Assembly (NCBI RefSeq): GCF_900177615.1 | Contig: NZ_FXAP01000002.1 | Span: 558,001-622,000 of the forward strand | Source of the DNA: Plantibacter flavus | GTDB taxonomy: Bacteria > Actinomycetota > Actinomycetes > Actinomycetales > Microbacteriaceae | Direction of reading: 5' to 3' | DNA: 64,000 nt | Shown: positions 25,704-34,672 of the stretch, one piece after another | Numbering within the stretch: position 1 is the stretch's first letter | Layout: every line of letters begins with the position of its first letter | Notes under the pieces: model-generated | Databases searched by the model: none | The model's input: only the letters and a program-made list of their open reading frames with translations | Told to the model about the DNA's origin: nothing | Translations under genes and position numbers: made by a program

Positions 25704-27011
25704 ATGGTACTCATCAGATATCGGGCGACGCCGATGATCGCACTGGCAGCGGTGGGCGTTCTCGCCCTCACCAGCTGTGGCGCGGGCAGTCGCACCGGCA
25801 ACGCGAATGCGACAACGGTGTCGTGCGGATACACGGCTCCCGAGGGCAAGACCACGGTCAACGTCCTCGCCTACAACTCGTCGGCCATCGACCCCTTCAC
25901 GGACACGATGGTATCGAGTTGCTCCACCGACGACGTCACGTTGAAGCACGACCCGATCGACTTCGGCGGACAGGTGACGAAGACGACCGCGACGCTCGCG
26001 GGCGACACCGGGACGTACGACATCATCGAGACGTACGGCTTCGTCATCCCCGGCCTCGCCGAGGACGAGAAGCTCGTCCCACTCGACGACCTCTACGACG
26101 AGCTCGCCGAGGAGTACGACCTCGACGCCCTGAGCGAGTCGATGCGCGCAGGCATGTCCTACGACGGCAAGCTGTACGCCCTGCCCATGCAGGCGCAGAT
26201 GTTCGTCACGGCCTACCGCACCGACGTCTTCGACGACCTCGGCCTCAAACCGCCGACCACCTTCGACGAGATGATCACGGCGGCCGAGGCCATCAAGCAG
26301 GCCGGTGTCATGGAGTACCCGATCGCCCTGCCGTGGCTCGCCACTGCGGACGTGTCGACGAGCTACCAGGCCGCGATGAACTCGCTGGGCGCGGACTTCG
26401 TGTCCGCCGACGGCGAGGTCACCCTGGACACGCCGGAGGCCAAGCAGGCCCTGGAGGCGATGCTGTCGCTCAAGCCGTACATGGATCCGCAGGTCACGAC
26501 CTTCGACCAGCCGAAGGTGCAGCAGCAGATGTTCAACGGGACGGCGGCCATGTCGATCATGTTCTCCGGCCGGATGAACGACCTGACGCTGCCGGCCAAC
26601 TCGAAGCTGTCGGACTCCTTCGGCTTCGCGGGGGCTCCGAAGCTCACCGCGGACGCGCCCTACTCCTACAACCGCCTGTCCATCGACGGCTGGTCGATCC
26701 CCTTCAACACGAAGCTCGACAAGAAGATGCTGTTCACGATGATGGCGTCGGCGGTCAGCGAGAAGGCGTCCAAGGCCTCCGTCCCGGCCGCCTACCCGGC
26801 TCGGGCCGACATGGTCACGGACGAGAACTCGCCCTACGGGGCGGCGGCCAACGACTCGATCGACTCGGCCATGCCGCCCGTCGTATCGCCCTACCTGGCC
26901 GACATGACCAATGAGATCCGTCCGATCCTCGTCGAGGTGCTCAACGGCAACCTCTCCGTCGACGACGGCCTGGCACAGATGCAGGCCGCCGGCGAGAAGA
27001 TCGCCGGCTGA
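25704..27011 (+). CDS. sugar-type ABC transporter substrate-binding lipoprotein (SBP family 1)
   Basis: A 435-residue extracellular receptor. The lipobox LTSC places the lipidated cysteine at about residue 25. The mature protein has TVNVLAYNSSAIDPF, the YDIIETYGFVIPGLAEDEKLVPLDD block, LYALPMQAQMFVTAYRTDVF and the FNGTAAMSIMFSG segment typical of MalE-like proteins. The ATG lies almost on top of an operator, so repression should be tight. A strong hairpin separates it from the permeases. Ligand unknown. Confidence 0.88.
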   Translation: MVLIRYRATPMIALAAVGVLALTSCGAGSRTGNANATTVSCGYTAPEGKTTVNVLAYNSSAIDPFTDTMVSSCSTDDVTLKHDPIDFGGQVTKTTATLAGDTGTYDIIETYGFVIPGLAEDEKLVPLDDLYDELAEEYDLDALSESMRAGMSYDGKLYALPMQAQMFVTAYRTDVFDDLGLKPPTTFDEMITAAEAIKQAGVMEYPIALPWLATADVSTSYQAAMNSLGADFVSADGEVTLDTPEAKQALEAMLSLKPYMDPQVTTFDQPKVQQQMFNGTAAMSIMFSGRMNDLTLPANSKLSDSFGFAGAPKLTADAPYSYNRLSIDGWSIPFNTKLDKKMLFTMMASAVSEKASKASVPAAYPARADMVTDENSPYGAAANDSIDSAMPPVVSPYLADMTNEIRPILVEVLNGNLSVDDGLAQMQAAGEKIAG

Positions 27012-27034
27012 TCCACCGAGTGCAGGATCCGATG

Positions 27035-27067
27035 GGTGCGGCCCGGACGAACGGTCCGGGCCGCACC
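27035..27067 (+). terminator. hairpin between receptor and permease genes
   Basis: Perfect 14-bp arms GGTGCGGCCCGGAC (27035-27048) and GTCCGGGCCGCACC (27054-27067) enclose a five-base loop. There is no T-tract. It resembles the hairpin at 18848-18881 in position and likely lowers permease relative to receptor expression. Confidence 0.65.
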
Positions 27068-27087
27068 GTCTCCGAGGAGGGATGTCG

Positions 27088-27960
27088 ATGAAGACACGCG
27101 AGTTCTGGGTGCTGTTCTTCCCCAGTCTGCTGGTGATGGGGGCGCTGCTCGTCCTGCCGCTCGTGCGGACGGTGCAGTGGAGTTTCGAGCAGGTCCGCTA
27201 CGGCGTGCCGGGGGAGTTCGTCGGCTTGGCGAACTTCGTCGAGGCGCTCACCGACGTCCGGTTCGGGCGCGCCGTGCTCTTCACGGTGAGTGTCACGGTG
27301 GTCACCACGATCATCCTGCTCGTCGGCGGGTACATCATCGCCACGGCGGTGAACCGGCTCACCATCACGCGACCGCTCGTCCTCGGCATCATGCTCGTCT
27401 CGTACGTGCTGCCGAACCTCGTCGGGGCCGTCGCGTTCTCCTGGTTGTTCGACGACAGCTTCGGCGGGTTGGCGAACCGGATCATCGAGGCCTTCACGGG
27501 CAATCAGGTGCTCTGGTTCACCGATCAGGTGCCGAACGGCATCCTCGTGATCGCCAACACCGTCTGGAGCATGATCCCGTTCGCGATGCTCATCATCCTG
27601 GCGGGTCTGCAGGGAGTGCCGTCCGAGTTGAAGGAGGCCGCCCGCATCGACGGGGCGAGCTCGTTCCAGACCCACCTGCACGTCATCATCCCCACGATCC
27701 GCGGGGTACTCGGCTTCGTCACGCTCATCACGATCATGGACGTGCTCCGCATGTTCGACAACCTCATCCCGTTGTCACCGCAGGCGCAGTCGATCGGCAA
27801 CGAGTCGATCATGCTCTACGTCTACTCGGTCGCCTTCGCGGACGGTGCTCAACGCCTCGGTCTCGGCAGCGCGATCAACGTGCTCACCATCCTCCTCATC
27901 CTCATCATGCTCATCCCGTTCATCCGGGGGATCTTCAAGGAAGCGAAGGCCGAACGATGA
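27088..27960 (+). CDS. sugar ABC transporter permease, MalF/UgpA type
   Basis: A 290-residue membrane subunit with six helices. The EAA loop reads ELKEAARIDGASSFQTHLHVIIP, the normal CUT1 form. GAGGAGG seven bases upstream fixes ATG 27088; the ATG at 27082 is too close to it. The stop overlaps the next start (ATGA). Confidence 0.9.
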   Translation: MKTREFWVLFFPSLLVMGALLVLPLVRTVQWSFEQVRYGVPGEFVGLANFVEALTDVRFGRAVLFTVSVTVVTTIILLVGGYIIATAVNRLTITRPLVLGIMLVSYVLPNLVGAVAFSWLFDDSFGGLANRIIEAFTGNQVLWFTDQVPNGILVIANTVWSMIPFAMLIILAGLQGVPSELKEAARIDGASSFQTHLHVIIPTIRGVLGFVTLITIMDVLRMFDNLIPLSPQAQSIGNESIMLYVYSVAFADGAQRLGLGSAINVLTILLILIMLIPFIRGIFKEAKAER

Positions 27961-28841
27961 CCATCAAGCCGCTCGACCTCTCCACCCGCGCGATCACGAC
28001 GGGTGGCGCGCCACGGCGGAAGCCGACACGTCGGCGACCGCTCACCGGCATCCTGCTCGGTCTGCTGTGCGTCCTCATGCTGAGCCCGTTCATCTGGATG
28101 ACGCTGTCGGTCACGAAACCGACCGACGTCGCGTTCGCGAACCCGCCGGTGTTCTCCGGGTACACGCCGACGCTCCAGGCCTTCGTCGACCTGTGGCAGA
28201 CGACCTACTTCGCCGACTACCTCGTGAACACGCTCGTCGTGGCCGTGGTCTCGACGGTCCTCGCGCTCGTCATCGGCATCCCGGCTGCGTACGCGCTGTC
28301 GCGGTTCCCCAGCTACGTCTCCGCGCTGCTGCTGGTGCTCGCCCTCGTCTTCCGCGCGCTTCCCCGCTTCGCCGTGGTCCTGCCGATGTACGACATCAGC
28401 AAATCGCTCGGTATCTACGACACCACCTTCGCGCTCGCGCTCGCCCTCGTCGCCATCAATCAGCCGTTCACGATCTGGCTCCTCCGGAACTTCTTCGCGG
28501 AGATCCCCCGTGAGCTCGACGAGGCGGCGATGATCGACGGGTGCAGTCGGATCGGCATGCTGCGTCGGGTCATGATCCCGCTCATGGGTCCGGGCATCCT
28601 CACGGCCGGGATCTTCGTGTTCCTCTTCGCGTTCCAGGAGTACCTCACCGCGCTGGTGCTCACCGACTCGTCCTCGAAGACGGTGCCGGTGTTCATCGCG
28701 ACCCAGCTCGGGCAGACCCTCCCGATGCTGCAGCAGGCCGGGGCGGCTTCCATGCTGCTCACCATCCCGGTGGTCGTGATTGCGTTCATCGCGCAGAAGT
28801 ACCTCGTCGCGGGCTTGAGCGACGGCGCCGTCAAGGGGTGA
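27957..28841 (+). CDS. sugar ABC transporter permease, MalG/UgpE type
   Basis: A 294-residue membrane subunit pairing with the preceding protein. After a basic N-terminus and first helix come LSVTKPTDVAF and the EAA loop ELDEAAMIDGCSRIGMLRRVMIP. No ATP-binding gene adjoins; CUT1 systems in actinobacteria often share one ATPase (MsiK type) encoded elsewhere, which is the likely case. The stop overlaps the GTG start of the hydrolase. Confidence 0.9.
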   Translation: MTIKPLDLSTRAITTGGAPRRKPTRRRPLTGILLGLLCVLMLSPFIWMTLSVTKPTDVAFANPPVFSGYTPTLQAFVDLWQTTYFADYLVNTLVVAVVSTVLALVIGIPAAYALSRFPSYVSALLLVLALVFRALPRFAVVLPMYDISKSLGIYDTTFALALALVAINQPFTIWLLRNFFAEIPRELDEAAMIDGCSRIGMLRRVMIPLMGPGILTAGIFVFLFAFQEYLTALVLTDSSSKTVPVFIATQLGQTLPMLQQAGAASMLLTIPVVVIAFIAQKYLVAGLSDGAVKG

Positions 28842-29557
28842 ACGGGTCGGCCGTGCGACCACCGCTCGTCCTGCTTCCCGGGATGAACTGCACCGGCGAC
28901 CTCTGGGCGGACGTCACCGTTCCGGGCTCGATCCGATGGCCGCTCGCCGAGCGGTCGGTCGCCCGGCAGGTGACGGAGCTGCTCGACGGCCTCCCGGAGC
29001 GCTTCGTGATCGCCGGACTGTCGCTCGGTGGGGTGATCGCCATGGAGACGGCCCTGGCCGCACCGGACCGGGTCGCGGGGTTGTGCGTCATGTCGGTGAA
29101 CGGGAGGGCGACGACCGCGGTGCAGCACGAGGCGTGGCGCGCGTGGCGTGACCGACTGGCGGCCGGTGGGACGCCGGCCGAGCTGCAACGGGAGATCCTG
29201 CCGTCGCTGGTGCCGACGGCGGTGCGCGGTGGCCGACCCGACCTCGTCGATCGCGTGCTCGGCATGGGTGCGCAGACGACGGCGGATCGGCTCGACGCGC
29301 AGCTCGCGCAACAGCTCAGCCGACGGCCACTGCTCGACCGGCTCGCGGCGCTCGACCTCCCGACACTGGTGGTCTCCGGAACCGCCGACCCGATCTGCCC
29401 TCCCGTGTTCCACGACGAGATCGCCACCGCGGTGCGCGGTGCGCGACTCGTGTCCGTCGACGCCGGACACCTCCCGCCCCTCGAACGCCCCGATGTGGTG
29501 CGAGCCGTGCTCGACACCTGGTTGGCGGAGGTGGCGGGAGGGCAGCGTCAGCGCTGA
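28838..29557 (+). CDS. alpha/beta hydrolase
   Basis: A 239-residue hydrolase, probably cytoplasmic. The nucleophile elbow is GLSLGG; the other triad members are likely Asp in GTADPICPP and His in DAGHLPPLERP. The oxyanion-side motif is LLPGMNCTGDLW. GTG 28838 overlaps the permease stop, so it is the last gene of the transporter operon and probably opens an ester or lactone of the imported compound. It runs convergently into the aldolase gene, overlapping by 10 bases. Confidence 0.82.
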   Translation: MNGSAVRPPLVLLPGMNCTGDLWADVTVPGSIRWPLAERSVARQVTELLDGLPERFVIAGLSLGGVIAMETALAAPDRVAGLCVMSVNGRATTAVQHEAWRAWRDRLAAGGTPAELQREILPSLVPTAVRGGRPDLVDRVLGMGAQTTADRLDAQLAQQLSRRPLLDRLAALDLPTLVVSGTADPICPPVFHDEIATAVRGARLVSVDAGHLPPLERPDVVRAVLDTWLAEVAGGQRQR

Positions 29558-30291
29558 CCGGTGACGAAGCCGCGCAGCTCCGCCATCAGAGCGTGGGCGA
29601 GGTTCACGACGACGAGACCGGCTCCGGCGGAGAAGGACTCCGCCGCCGCCGTCCGGGTGCCGACGATGTCCATGCGCAGGGCGCCGGACCGGGCCAGTTC
29701 CGCGTGCACGGCGGTGATGGACGCACCGACGGGCGGATCCTCCGGGCCGGTCGACGCGGCGAGGTCCGCCGGGCCCACCAGGATGCCGTCGAGCCGCGGG
29801 GTCGCCACGATCTCGCCGACCGCTGCGACGCCGGCAGGCGACTCGACCATGCCGATGAGGAGCGTGTGCTCGAGGAACCACCGGCTGTGCTCCTCCGGCG
29901 TGTTGAGGCCGAAGCGGCCGGCGCGGCTGTAGGTGGCGAAGCCGCGGGATCCGACCGGCGGGTACATCGCCGCATCGACGACGGCTGCGGCGTCCGCGGC
30001 CGAGTCGAGGTGCGGCGCGACGATGCCCTGGGCACCCTGGTCGAGGATGCGCAACACCTGCGCGGTGTCGTGCTGCGCGACCCGGACGATGACCGGGACG
30101 CCGTGGATCGAAGCCAGCGCGATGTGCTGTCGGAGGGCGACCACGTCGGCCGGCCCGTGCTCGGTGTCGATCAGGATGAAGTCGAAGCCCGCGACCGCCG
30201 CCATCTCCACGAGCTCCTCCGCCGGCATGCGCAGGAGGACTCCGAGGAGGCGGTCCCCGCGCCTGGCCCGCTCGCGCAGCGAGGCGCTCAC
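29548..30291 (-). CDS. HpcH/HpaI-type class II aldolase
   Basis: A 247-residue metal-dependent aldolase that would cleave a 4-hydroxy-2-keto acid to pyruvate plus an aldehyde. Signature positions are visible: LIDTEHGP, the metal-binding Glu in IGMVESPAGV and Asp in GILVGPADLAAS. It is third in the reverse operon and starts on a GTG overlapping the SDR stop. It is probably the carbon-carbon cleavage step of the cluster. Confidence 0.85.
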   Translation of the reverse strand: MSASLRERARRGDRLLGVLLRMPAEELVEMAAVAGFDFILIDTEHGPADVVALRQHIALASIHGVPVIVRVAQHDTAQVLRILDQGAQGIVAPHLDSAADAAAVVDAAMYPPVGSRGFATYSRAGRFGLNTPEEHSRWFLEHTLLIGMVESPAGVAAVGEIVATPRLDGILVGPADLAASTGPEDPPVGASITAVHAELARSGALRMDIVGTRTAAAESFSAGAGLVVVNLAHALMAELRGFVTGQR

Positions 30292-31046
30292 GCGATCATC
30301 CCCGCGGACAGGTCCACGTCGGAGCCGCACAGACCCGGCATTGCGAGCATGGCGAGGACGGCGGCGCCGACCTCCTCCTCGGTGACCATGCGCCCGAGCG
30401 CGGCCCGGGAGACGAAGGCGGCTTCGGCGGCTTCGACGCTCGCCCCCGAGCGTTCGGCCTCGAGCCGGAAGTTGCGTTCCATACGAGGCCCGCTCACCGG
30501 GCCGGGGGAGAGGGTGTTGACCCGGACGCCGGCCGGACCGACCTCGAAGGCGAGGGTGGACGTGAGGCCGATGACGGCCATCTTCGAGGCGCAGTACGGC
30601 GTGCGGTGCGCGAGCGGGCGTTTGCCCGACACCGATGCGATGTTGACGACGTCGCCGTCGCCGCGAGCGGTCATGCCGGGCAGGAACGCCCGGCAGAGCA
30701 GGTAGGTGCCGCGGACGTTGACCGCGAACACCTCGTCCCAATCCGCCGGCTCGATGTCGGTGAGCGCGGCGACCGGGCCCGGGACGCCGGCGTTGTTGAC
30801 GAGGATCGAGACCTCCGTGTCGGCGAGGGCGTCGCGGAGTTCGTCGACGGACGCGGGCGTCGCGACGTCGCAGACGGCGGTGCGGGTCCGACTCCCCAGC
30901 CGGTCCCGCACCGCGTCCAGTCGCCGCTCGTCCCGCCCGACCAGGACGAGGTCGGCGCCGGCGGCGTGCAGCGACGTCGCGATCGCCGCGCCGAGACCGC
31001 TTCCGCCACCCGTGACGAGCGCGGTGCGGCCGCGGAGGTCGGTCAC
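30288..31046 (-). CDS. short-chain dehydrogenase/reductase
   Basis: A 252-residue classical SDR. The cofactor motif is TGGGSGLG, NNAG follows, and the active site is Ser in NIASVSGK with YCASK. An Asp after the beta-2 strand (GRDERRLD) leaves cofactor preference open. GTG 31046 is chosen because it overlaps the dehydrogenase stop (GTGA) and begins right at the family start; earlier starts add unrelated residues. Confidence 0.87.
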   Translation of the reverse strand: MTDLRGRTALVTGGGSGLGAAIATSLHAAGADLVLVGRDERRLDAVRDRLGSRTRTAVCDVATPASVDELRDALADTEVSILVNNAGVPGPVAALTDIEPADWDEVFAVNVRGTYLLCRAFLPGMTARGDGDVVNIASVSGKRPLAHRTPYCASKMAVIGLTSTLAFEVGPAGVRVNTLSPGPVSGPRMERNFRLEAERSGASVEAAEAAFVSRAALGRMVTEEEVGAAVLAMLAMPGLCGSDVDLSAGMIA

Positions 31047-32371
31047 GGCGCGGCCGTCCCAGCGGTCTGCGCCTCGTCGATCCACGGGAAGTCCGTTCCG
31101 CGGTGTCGCCAGACGCGGGCATCGCCGGAGCGCGCGTGTCCTTCGAACAGTTCGACGCGGGCCGCTCGTCCGCAGACCTCGCCGAGGTCGGCCGACGAGG
31201 ACGGCTCGACGATCTCCTGGTAGGTCACCGTCCGCAGGTACTTGCCCACCCAGAGCCCACCCGTGTAGCGGGCCGCGCCGAGGGTGGGGAGCACGTGGTT
31301 CGTGCCGATGACCTTGTCGCCGTAGGACACACAGGTGTCCTCGCCGAGGAAGAGCGCGCCGTAGTCGTGCATCCGGGTCAGGGCTTCCCGCGGGTGCTCC
31401 GTGAAGACCTGGACGTGCTCGAACGCCAGGCTGTCGGCGATGCGGTAGGCCTCGTCGAGGTCCTCGGCGACGATGACCTGCCCCCAGTCCCGCCAGGCCG
31501 GCTCGGCGTAGTCGCGCGTCGGCATCCCGGGGAGCAGACGCTCGATCCAGTCCATCACCTGTTCGCCCAGCGTCTGCGAGGTCGTCACGAGGACTGCGGG
31601 CGACTCGGGGCCGTGCTCCGCCTGGGAGAGCAGGTCGACGGCGGTGAAGAACGGGTCCGCATGCTCGTCGGCGACGATCAGGATCTCGGTCGGGCCGGCG
31701 AACAGGTCGATCCCGACCTCTCCGAACAACTGGCGCTTGGCCTCGGCGACGTAGGCGTTGCCCGGTCCGGCGATGAGGTTCACCGGCCTGATCGTCTCCG
31801 TGCCCACGGCCATCGCCGCGACGGCCTGGACGCCGCCGAGCAGATAGATCTCGTCGGCCCCGGCGAGCTTCATGGCCGCGATCGTTGCTGCGGGGATCTC
31901 ACCTCGGATCGGCGGCGTGCAGGCGACCACCCGCGGGACGCCCGCGACCTTCGCCGTGATGATCGTCATGTGAGCGGACGCGGTGAGCGGGTACTTGCCG
32001 CCGGGGATGTACGCGCCCGCGGCCTGAACGGGCACGTGCTTCTGGCCGAGGAGGACACCCGGCAGCGTCTCGACCTCGATGTCGACGAGTGAGTCCCGCT
32101 GCGCCTGGGCGAAGCGGCGGACCTGTGCCTGCACGAACTCGATGTCGGCGATGACCTGCGGGTCGAGCGTCGCCATGATCTCGTCGACCTGCTCGTCCGA
32201 CAGGCGGTACGAGTCGCGGCTCGAGCCATCGAACTGCTCGGCATAGCGACGGACCGCGGCGTCACCGTCGGTCCGGACGTCGCCGATGATGCCGCGCACG
32301 CGTTCGGCGACATCCAGTTGTGCGGTGTCGGCGAAGGTCTTCGTCGGCGCGTTCTTCAAGTGCAGGGGCAT
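31043..32371 (-). CDS. histidinol-dehydrogenase-family oxidoreductase, probably not for histidine
   Basis: A 442-residue zinc-dependent NAD enzyme with the HisD fold. The zinc ligands appear conserved (LLSQAEHGP for Gln and His, SYGDK for Asp, FEGHARSG for His), as does the catalytic Glu-His pair in SLAFEHVQV. The YGDKVIGTNHVLPT and TGGLWVGKYLRTVTYQE stretches resemble the HisD-like alcohol dehydrogenases such as HpsN rather than true HisD. It is first in the reverse operon behind a LacI-type operator and next to no his genes. It likely oxidises an alcohol stepwise to an acid. Confidence 0.8.
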   Translation of the reverse strand: MPLHLKNAPTKTFADTAQLDVAERVRGIIGDVRTDGDAAVRRYAEQFDGSSRDSYRLSDEQVDEIMATLDPQVIADIEFVQAQVRRFAQAQRDSLVDIEVETLPGVLLGQKHVPVQAAGAYIPGGKYPLTASAHMTIITAKVAGVPRVVACTPPIRGEIPAATIAAMKLAGADEIYLLGGVQAVAAMAVGTETIRPVNLIAGPGNAYVAEAKRQLFGEVGIDLFAGPTEILIVADEHADPFFTAVDLLSQAEHGPESPAVLVTTSQTLGEQVMDWIERLLPGMPTRDYAEPAWRDWGQVIVAEDLDEAYRIADSLAFEHVQVFTEHPREALTRMHDYGALFLGEDTCVSYGDKVIGTNHVLPTLGAARYTGGLWVGKYLRTVTYQEIVEPSSSADLGEVCGRAARVELFEGHARSGDARVWRHRGTDFPWIDEAQTAGTAAP

Positions 32372-32383
32372 CCCGTCTCCTTT

Positions 32384-32403
32384 GACTGCATACGTATGTC
32401 AGT
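32384..32403. promoter_or_regulatory. LacI-type operator between the dehydrogenase and regulator genes
   Basis: TGCATACGTATG centres on the perfect palindrome CATACGTATG at 32389-32398, flanked by GACT and TCAG. It lies 18 bases upstream of the dehydrogenase start and 118 bases upstream of the regulator start, so it can control both divergent transcripts. Confidence 0.75.
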
Positions 32404-32520
32404 AGTATGCCCGCGTATGCACAAGTGGTCAAGGCGGTACAATCCGAAGGACTCCGGAACCGATCCCATCGGTCGCCTTACCCAGGCGGTTCCGGAAGGA
32501 CGGACGCACGGAGGTACCCG

Positions 32521-33522
32521 ATGGTCGTGACCAGCCGAGACGTGGCGCGACTCGCCGGCGTCTCCCAGCCCACCGTCTCGCGGGCTCTGCGCGACGACAT
32601 CCGCGTCTCGGAGCAGACCAAACAGCGTGTCCGGGAGGCTGCTCAGCTTCTCGGATACATCCCGAGCGAGGCCGGCCGAGCGCTCTCGTCGGGGCGCACG
32701 CGACGCATCGGGATGCTCCTGACGGATCTCGACAGCCAGTTCTACTCGCACATCATCGCGCCGGTGCACCGCGAGCTCGAGCGACTCGGCTACCAGCTCA
32801 TGCTCCACACCGAGACGGCCGACAACGACACCATCGTCGAGCGGTTGCTCGCCAACGGACTGGACGGCGTCATCCTCGCCACGACGACGATCGACTCCGC
32901 GGCGCCGCTCCGGCTCCGCGACCGGGGTCTCCCGTTCGTGTACTTCAACCGCACGGGATCGCTCGTCGACGCCGATGCGACCGTGGTCGACGCCGCTCCC
33001 GGATACCGCGAGGCGGTCCGGGCGGCGGTCGACCTGGGGCACCGGAACGTCGCCGCCGTGCTCGGCCCGAGCAACACGAGCACGGCGCAGCACCGCGAGC
33101 AGGCGCTGCGGGCCGCGCTCGGCGAGCACGGCATCGTGCTGGACGAGCGCCTGGTGCGGCGGGTGCCATACTCCTCCGCAGCCGGGGAGATCGCGGCTCG
33201 CGAGCTGCTCGAGTCGGCCGGTGAGCCTGCGCCCACCCTCGTGTTCTGCGGGAACGACGTCGTGGCCTACGGCGCCCTGAACGCCGCACATCGGCTCGGC
33301 CTGCGGGTGCCGGACGACCTGTCCGTCGTCGGCTTCGACGACCTGCCGGAGGCCGCCTGGCCGATCATCGACCTCGCGACCGTCGGATTCGACATCGCCG
33401 GGATGGCGAGCGCGTCCGCCAACCTGGTCGTCCGTCGCATCGAGCGCCCCGGCGATGAGCTCGAGCGCGCCGTCTTCGCCTCGTCGTTCCACCTTCGCCG
33501 CACCCTCGGTCCCGCTCGCTGA
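32521..33522 (+). CDS. LacI-family transcriptional regulator
   Basis: A 333-residue repressor. The helix-turn-helix occupies residues about 3-24 (TSRDVARLAGVSQPTVSRAL), followed by the hinge helix AGRALSSGRT and a periplasmic-binding-like effector domain (IGMLLTDLDSQFY, LDGVILATTT, VFCGNDVVAYGAL, VVGFDDLPEA). A GGAGG stretch supports ATG 32521. Its position between divergent catabolic genes, and three matching operators nearby, make it the local regulator. The effector is probably the transported compound or an intermediate. Confidence 0.92.
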   Translation: MVVTSRDVARLAGVSQPTVSRALRDDIRVSEQTKQRVREAAQLLGYIPSEAGRALSSGRTRRIGMLLTDLDSQFYSHIIAPVHRELERLGYQLMLHTETADNDTIVERLLANGLDGVILATTTIDSAAPLRLRDRGLPFVYFNRTGSLVDADATVVDAAPGYREAVRAAVDLGHRNVAAVLGPSNTSTAQHREQALRAALGEHGIVLDERLVRRVPYSSAAGEIAARELLESAGEPAPTLVFCGNDVVAYGALNAAHRLGLRVPDDLSVVGFDDLPEAAWPIIDLATVGFDIAGMASASANLVVRRIERPGDELERAVFASSFHLRRTLGPAR

Positions 33523-33591
33523 TTCCGGCGCCGCGCTCCGGTCCGCGGTTGTGACACCGTGTGTTCTCGGTCAGGCTCTTGCATGGCGCTG

Positions 33592-33606
33592 TGCATACGC
33601 ATACAC
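33592..33606 (+). promoter_or_regulatory. LacI-type operator upstream of the SnoaL/bicupin genes
   Basis: TGCATACGCATACAC at 33592-33606 matches the other sites with one change in the core (ATACGCAT). It sits 66 bases before the ATG at 33672, in the gap after the regulator gene. Confidence 0.65.
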
Positions 33607-33671
33607 TGCATCTACCGCTTGGTCGGTTCAGACGAAGACCAGCGGGTGCTGACGACGAAGGAGTGACCTGC

Positions 33672-34652
33672 ATGCCTCTCGACCCGGTGGCCTATCGGCC
33701 GTACCAGGATCCCGACGACTTCATCCGGGAGGTCACCGACCTCATCTGGGTGGATCGGTCCATCAGTTTCATCCGGGACAACTACGAGCCGGACTCGATC
33801 GTCCACGGCGCCTACGGCACGTCGACGACGCGTGAGGAGGTCATCCAGGGCACGCTCATGCGCATCTCCGCGACCCCCGACCGCACCGGTCAGGCCGAGG
33901 ACGTGATCTGGGAGGCGCGTGGCGACGATGCGTTCCTGAGCTCGCACCTCGTGTTCTCCGGGCACCTGCAGACCTCCGAGTACAGCCGGACGATCGCCAA
34001 CTGCCTCTACCGTCGAGGCCGCATGGTCGAGGAGTGGGTCGTCCGCGACACCCTCGCCGGCGCGCTCCTCCACGGTGCCGACGTCGAGGAGTTGGCCCGG
34101 GTGCAGGCGTTCCGCGGCTACCAGGGCTCCTGGACCGAGGCTGCGCCCGTCGACCCGATCGCCGTCGGCGACTCCGGTCCGCGCCCCGACGACCACCACG
34201 CCGAGGTGAGCACCGTCCTCGAGATGATCCAGACCATCTGGAACGAGCGCGACCTGCAGAAGGTCGAGAAGTTCTTCGAGCGCGACCTCACCCTCCTCAC
34301 CGTGGGGAACCGCATCGTCATCCGGCCCGAGGGGTACCGCCGGGCGCTCCTGCGCCTGCTCGAGTCCTTCCCGGGCGGCCTGTTCGAGATCCGCGACATC
34401 CAGGCGCACTACGACGTCCGGTACGCCGGGCACCGGGTGGCCGTCACCTGGAAGTTCGTCGGCGACTACACCGGCGTCCCGAACTACGGTCCGCTCACCG
34501 GGCAGCCGGTGGACCTGCTCGGGATCTCGCAGTTCACGCTGCACAACGGGGCCATCGTCAAGGAGGTCCGGCTCTGGGACGACATCGCCCTGCGGGCGCA
34601 GATCGCCGCCACACGAGGGGACGAGCCCGTCGGGCCGTCCAACATCTACTGA
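33672..34652 (+). CDS. tandem SnoaL-like (NTF2-fold) protein
   Basis: A 326-residue cytoplasmic protein made of two SnoaL-like halves, about 1-150 and 170-326. The first has DLIWVDRSISFIRDNYEPDSIVHG, the second EMIQTIWNERDLQKVEKFF and a matching end (VDLLGISQFTLHNGAIVKEVRLW). NTF2-fold SnoaL proteins include cyclases, dehydratases and hydrolases of small cyclic compounds; the activity here is not predictable. GGAGT upstream supports ATG 33672. It is operon-partner to the bicupin and lies behind an operator. Confidence 0.75.
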   Translation: MPLDPVAYRPYQDPDDFIREVTDLIWVDRSISFIRDNYEPDSIVHGAYGTSTTREEVIQGTLMRISATPDRTGQAEDVIWEARGDDAFLSSHLVFSGHLQTSEYSRTIANCLYRRGRMVEEWVVRDTLAGALLHGADVEELARVQAFRGYQGSWTEAAPVDPIAVGDSGPRPDDHHAEVSTVLEMIQTIWNERDLQKVEKFFERDLTLLTVGNRIVIRPEGYRRALLRLLESFPGGLFEIRDIQAHYDVRYAGHRVAVTWKFVGDYTGVPNYGPLTGQPVDLLGISQFTLHNGAIVKEVRLWDDIALRAQIAATRGDEPVGPSNIY

Positions 34653-34672
34653 CACACCGAAGGAGCATCACC

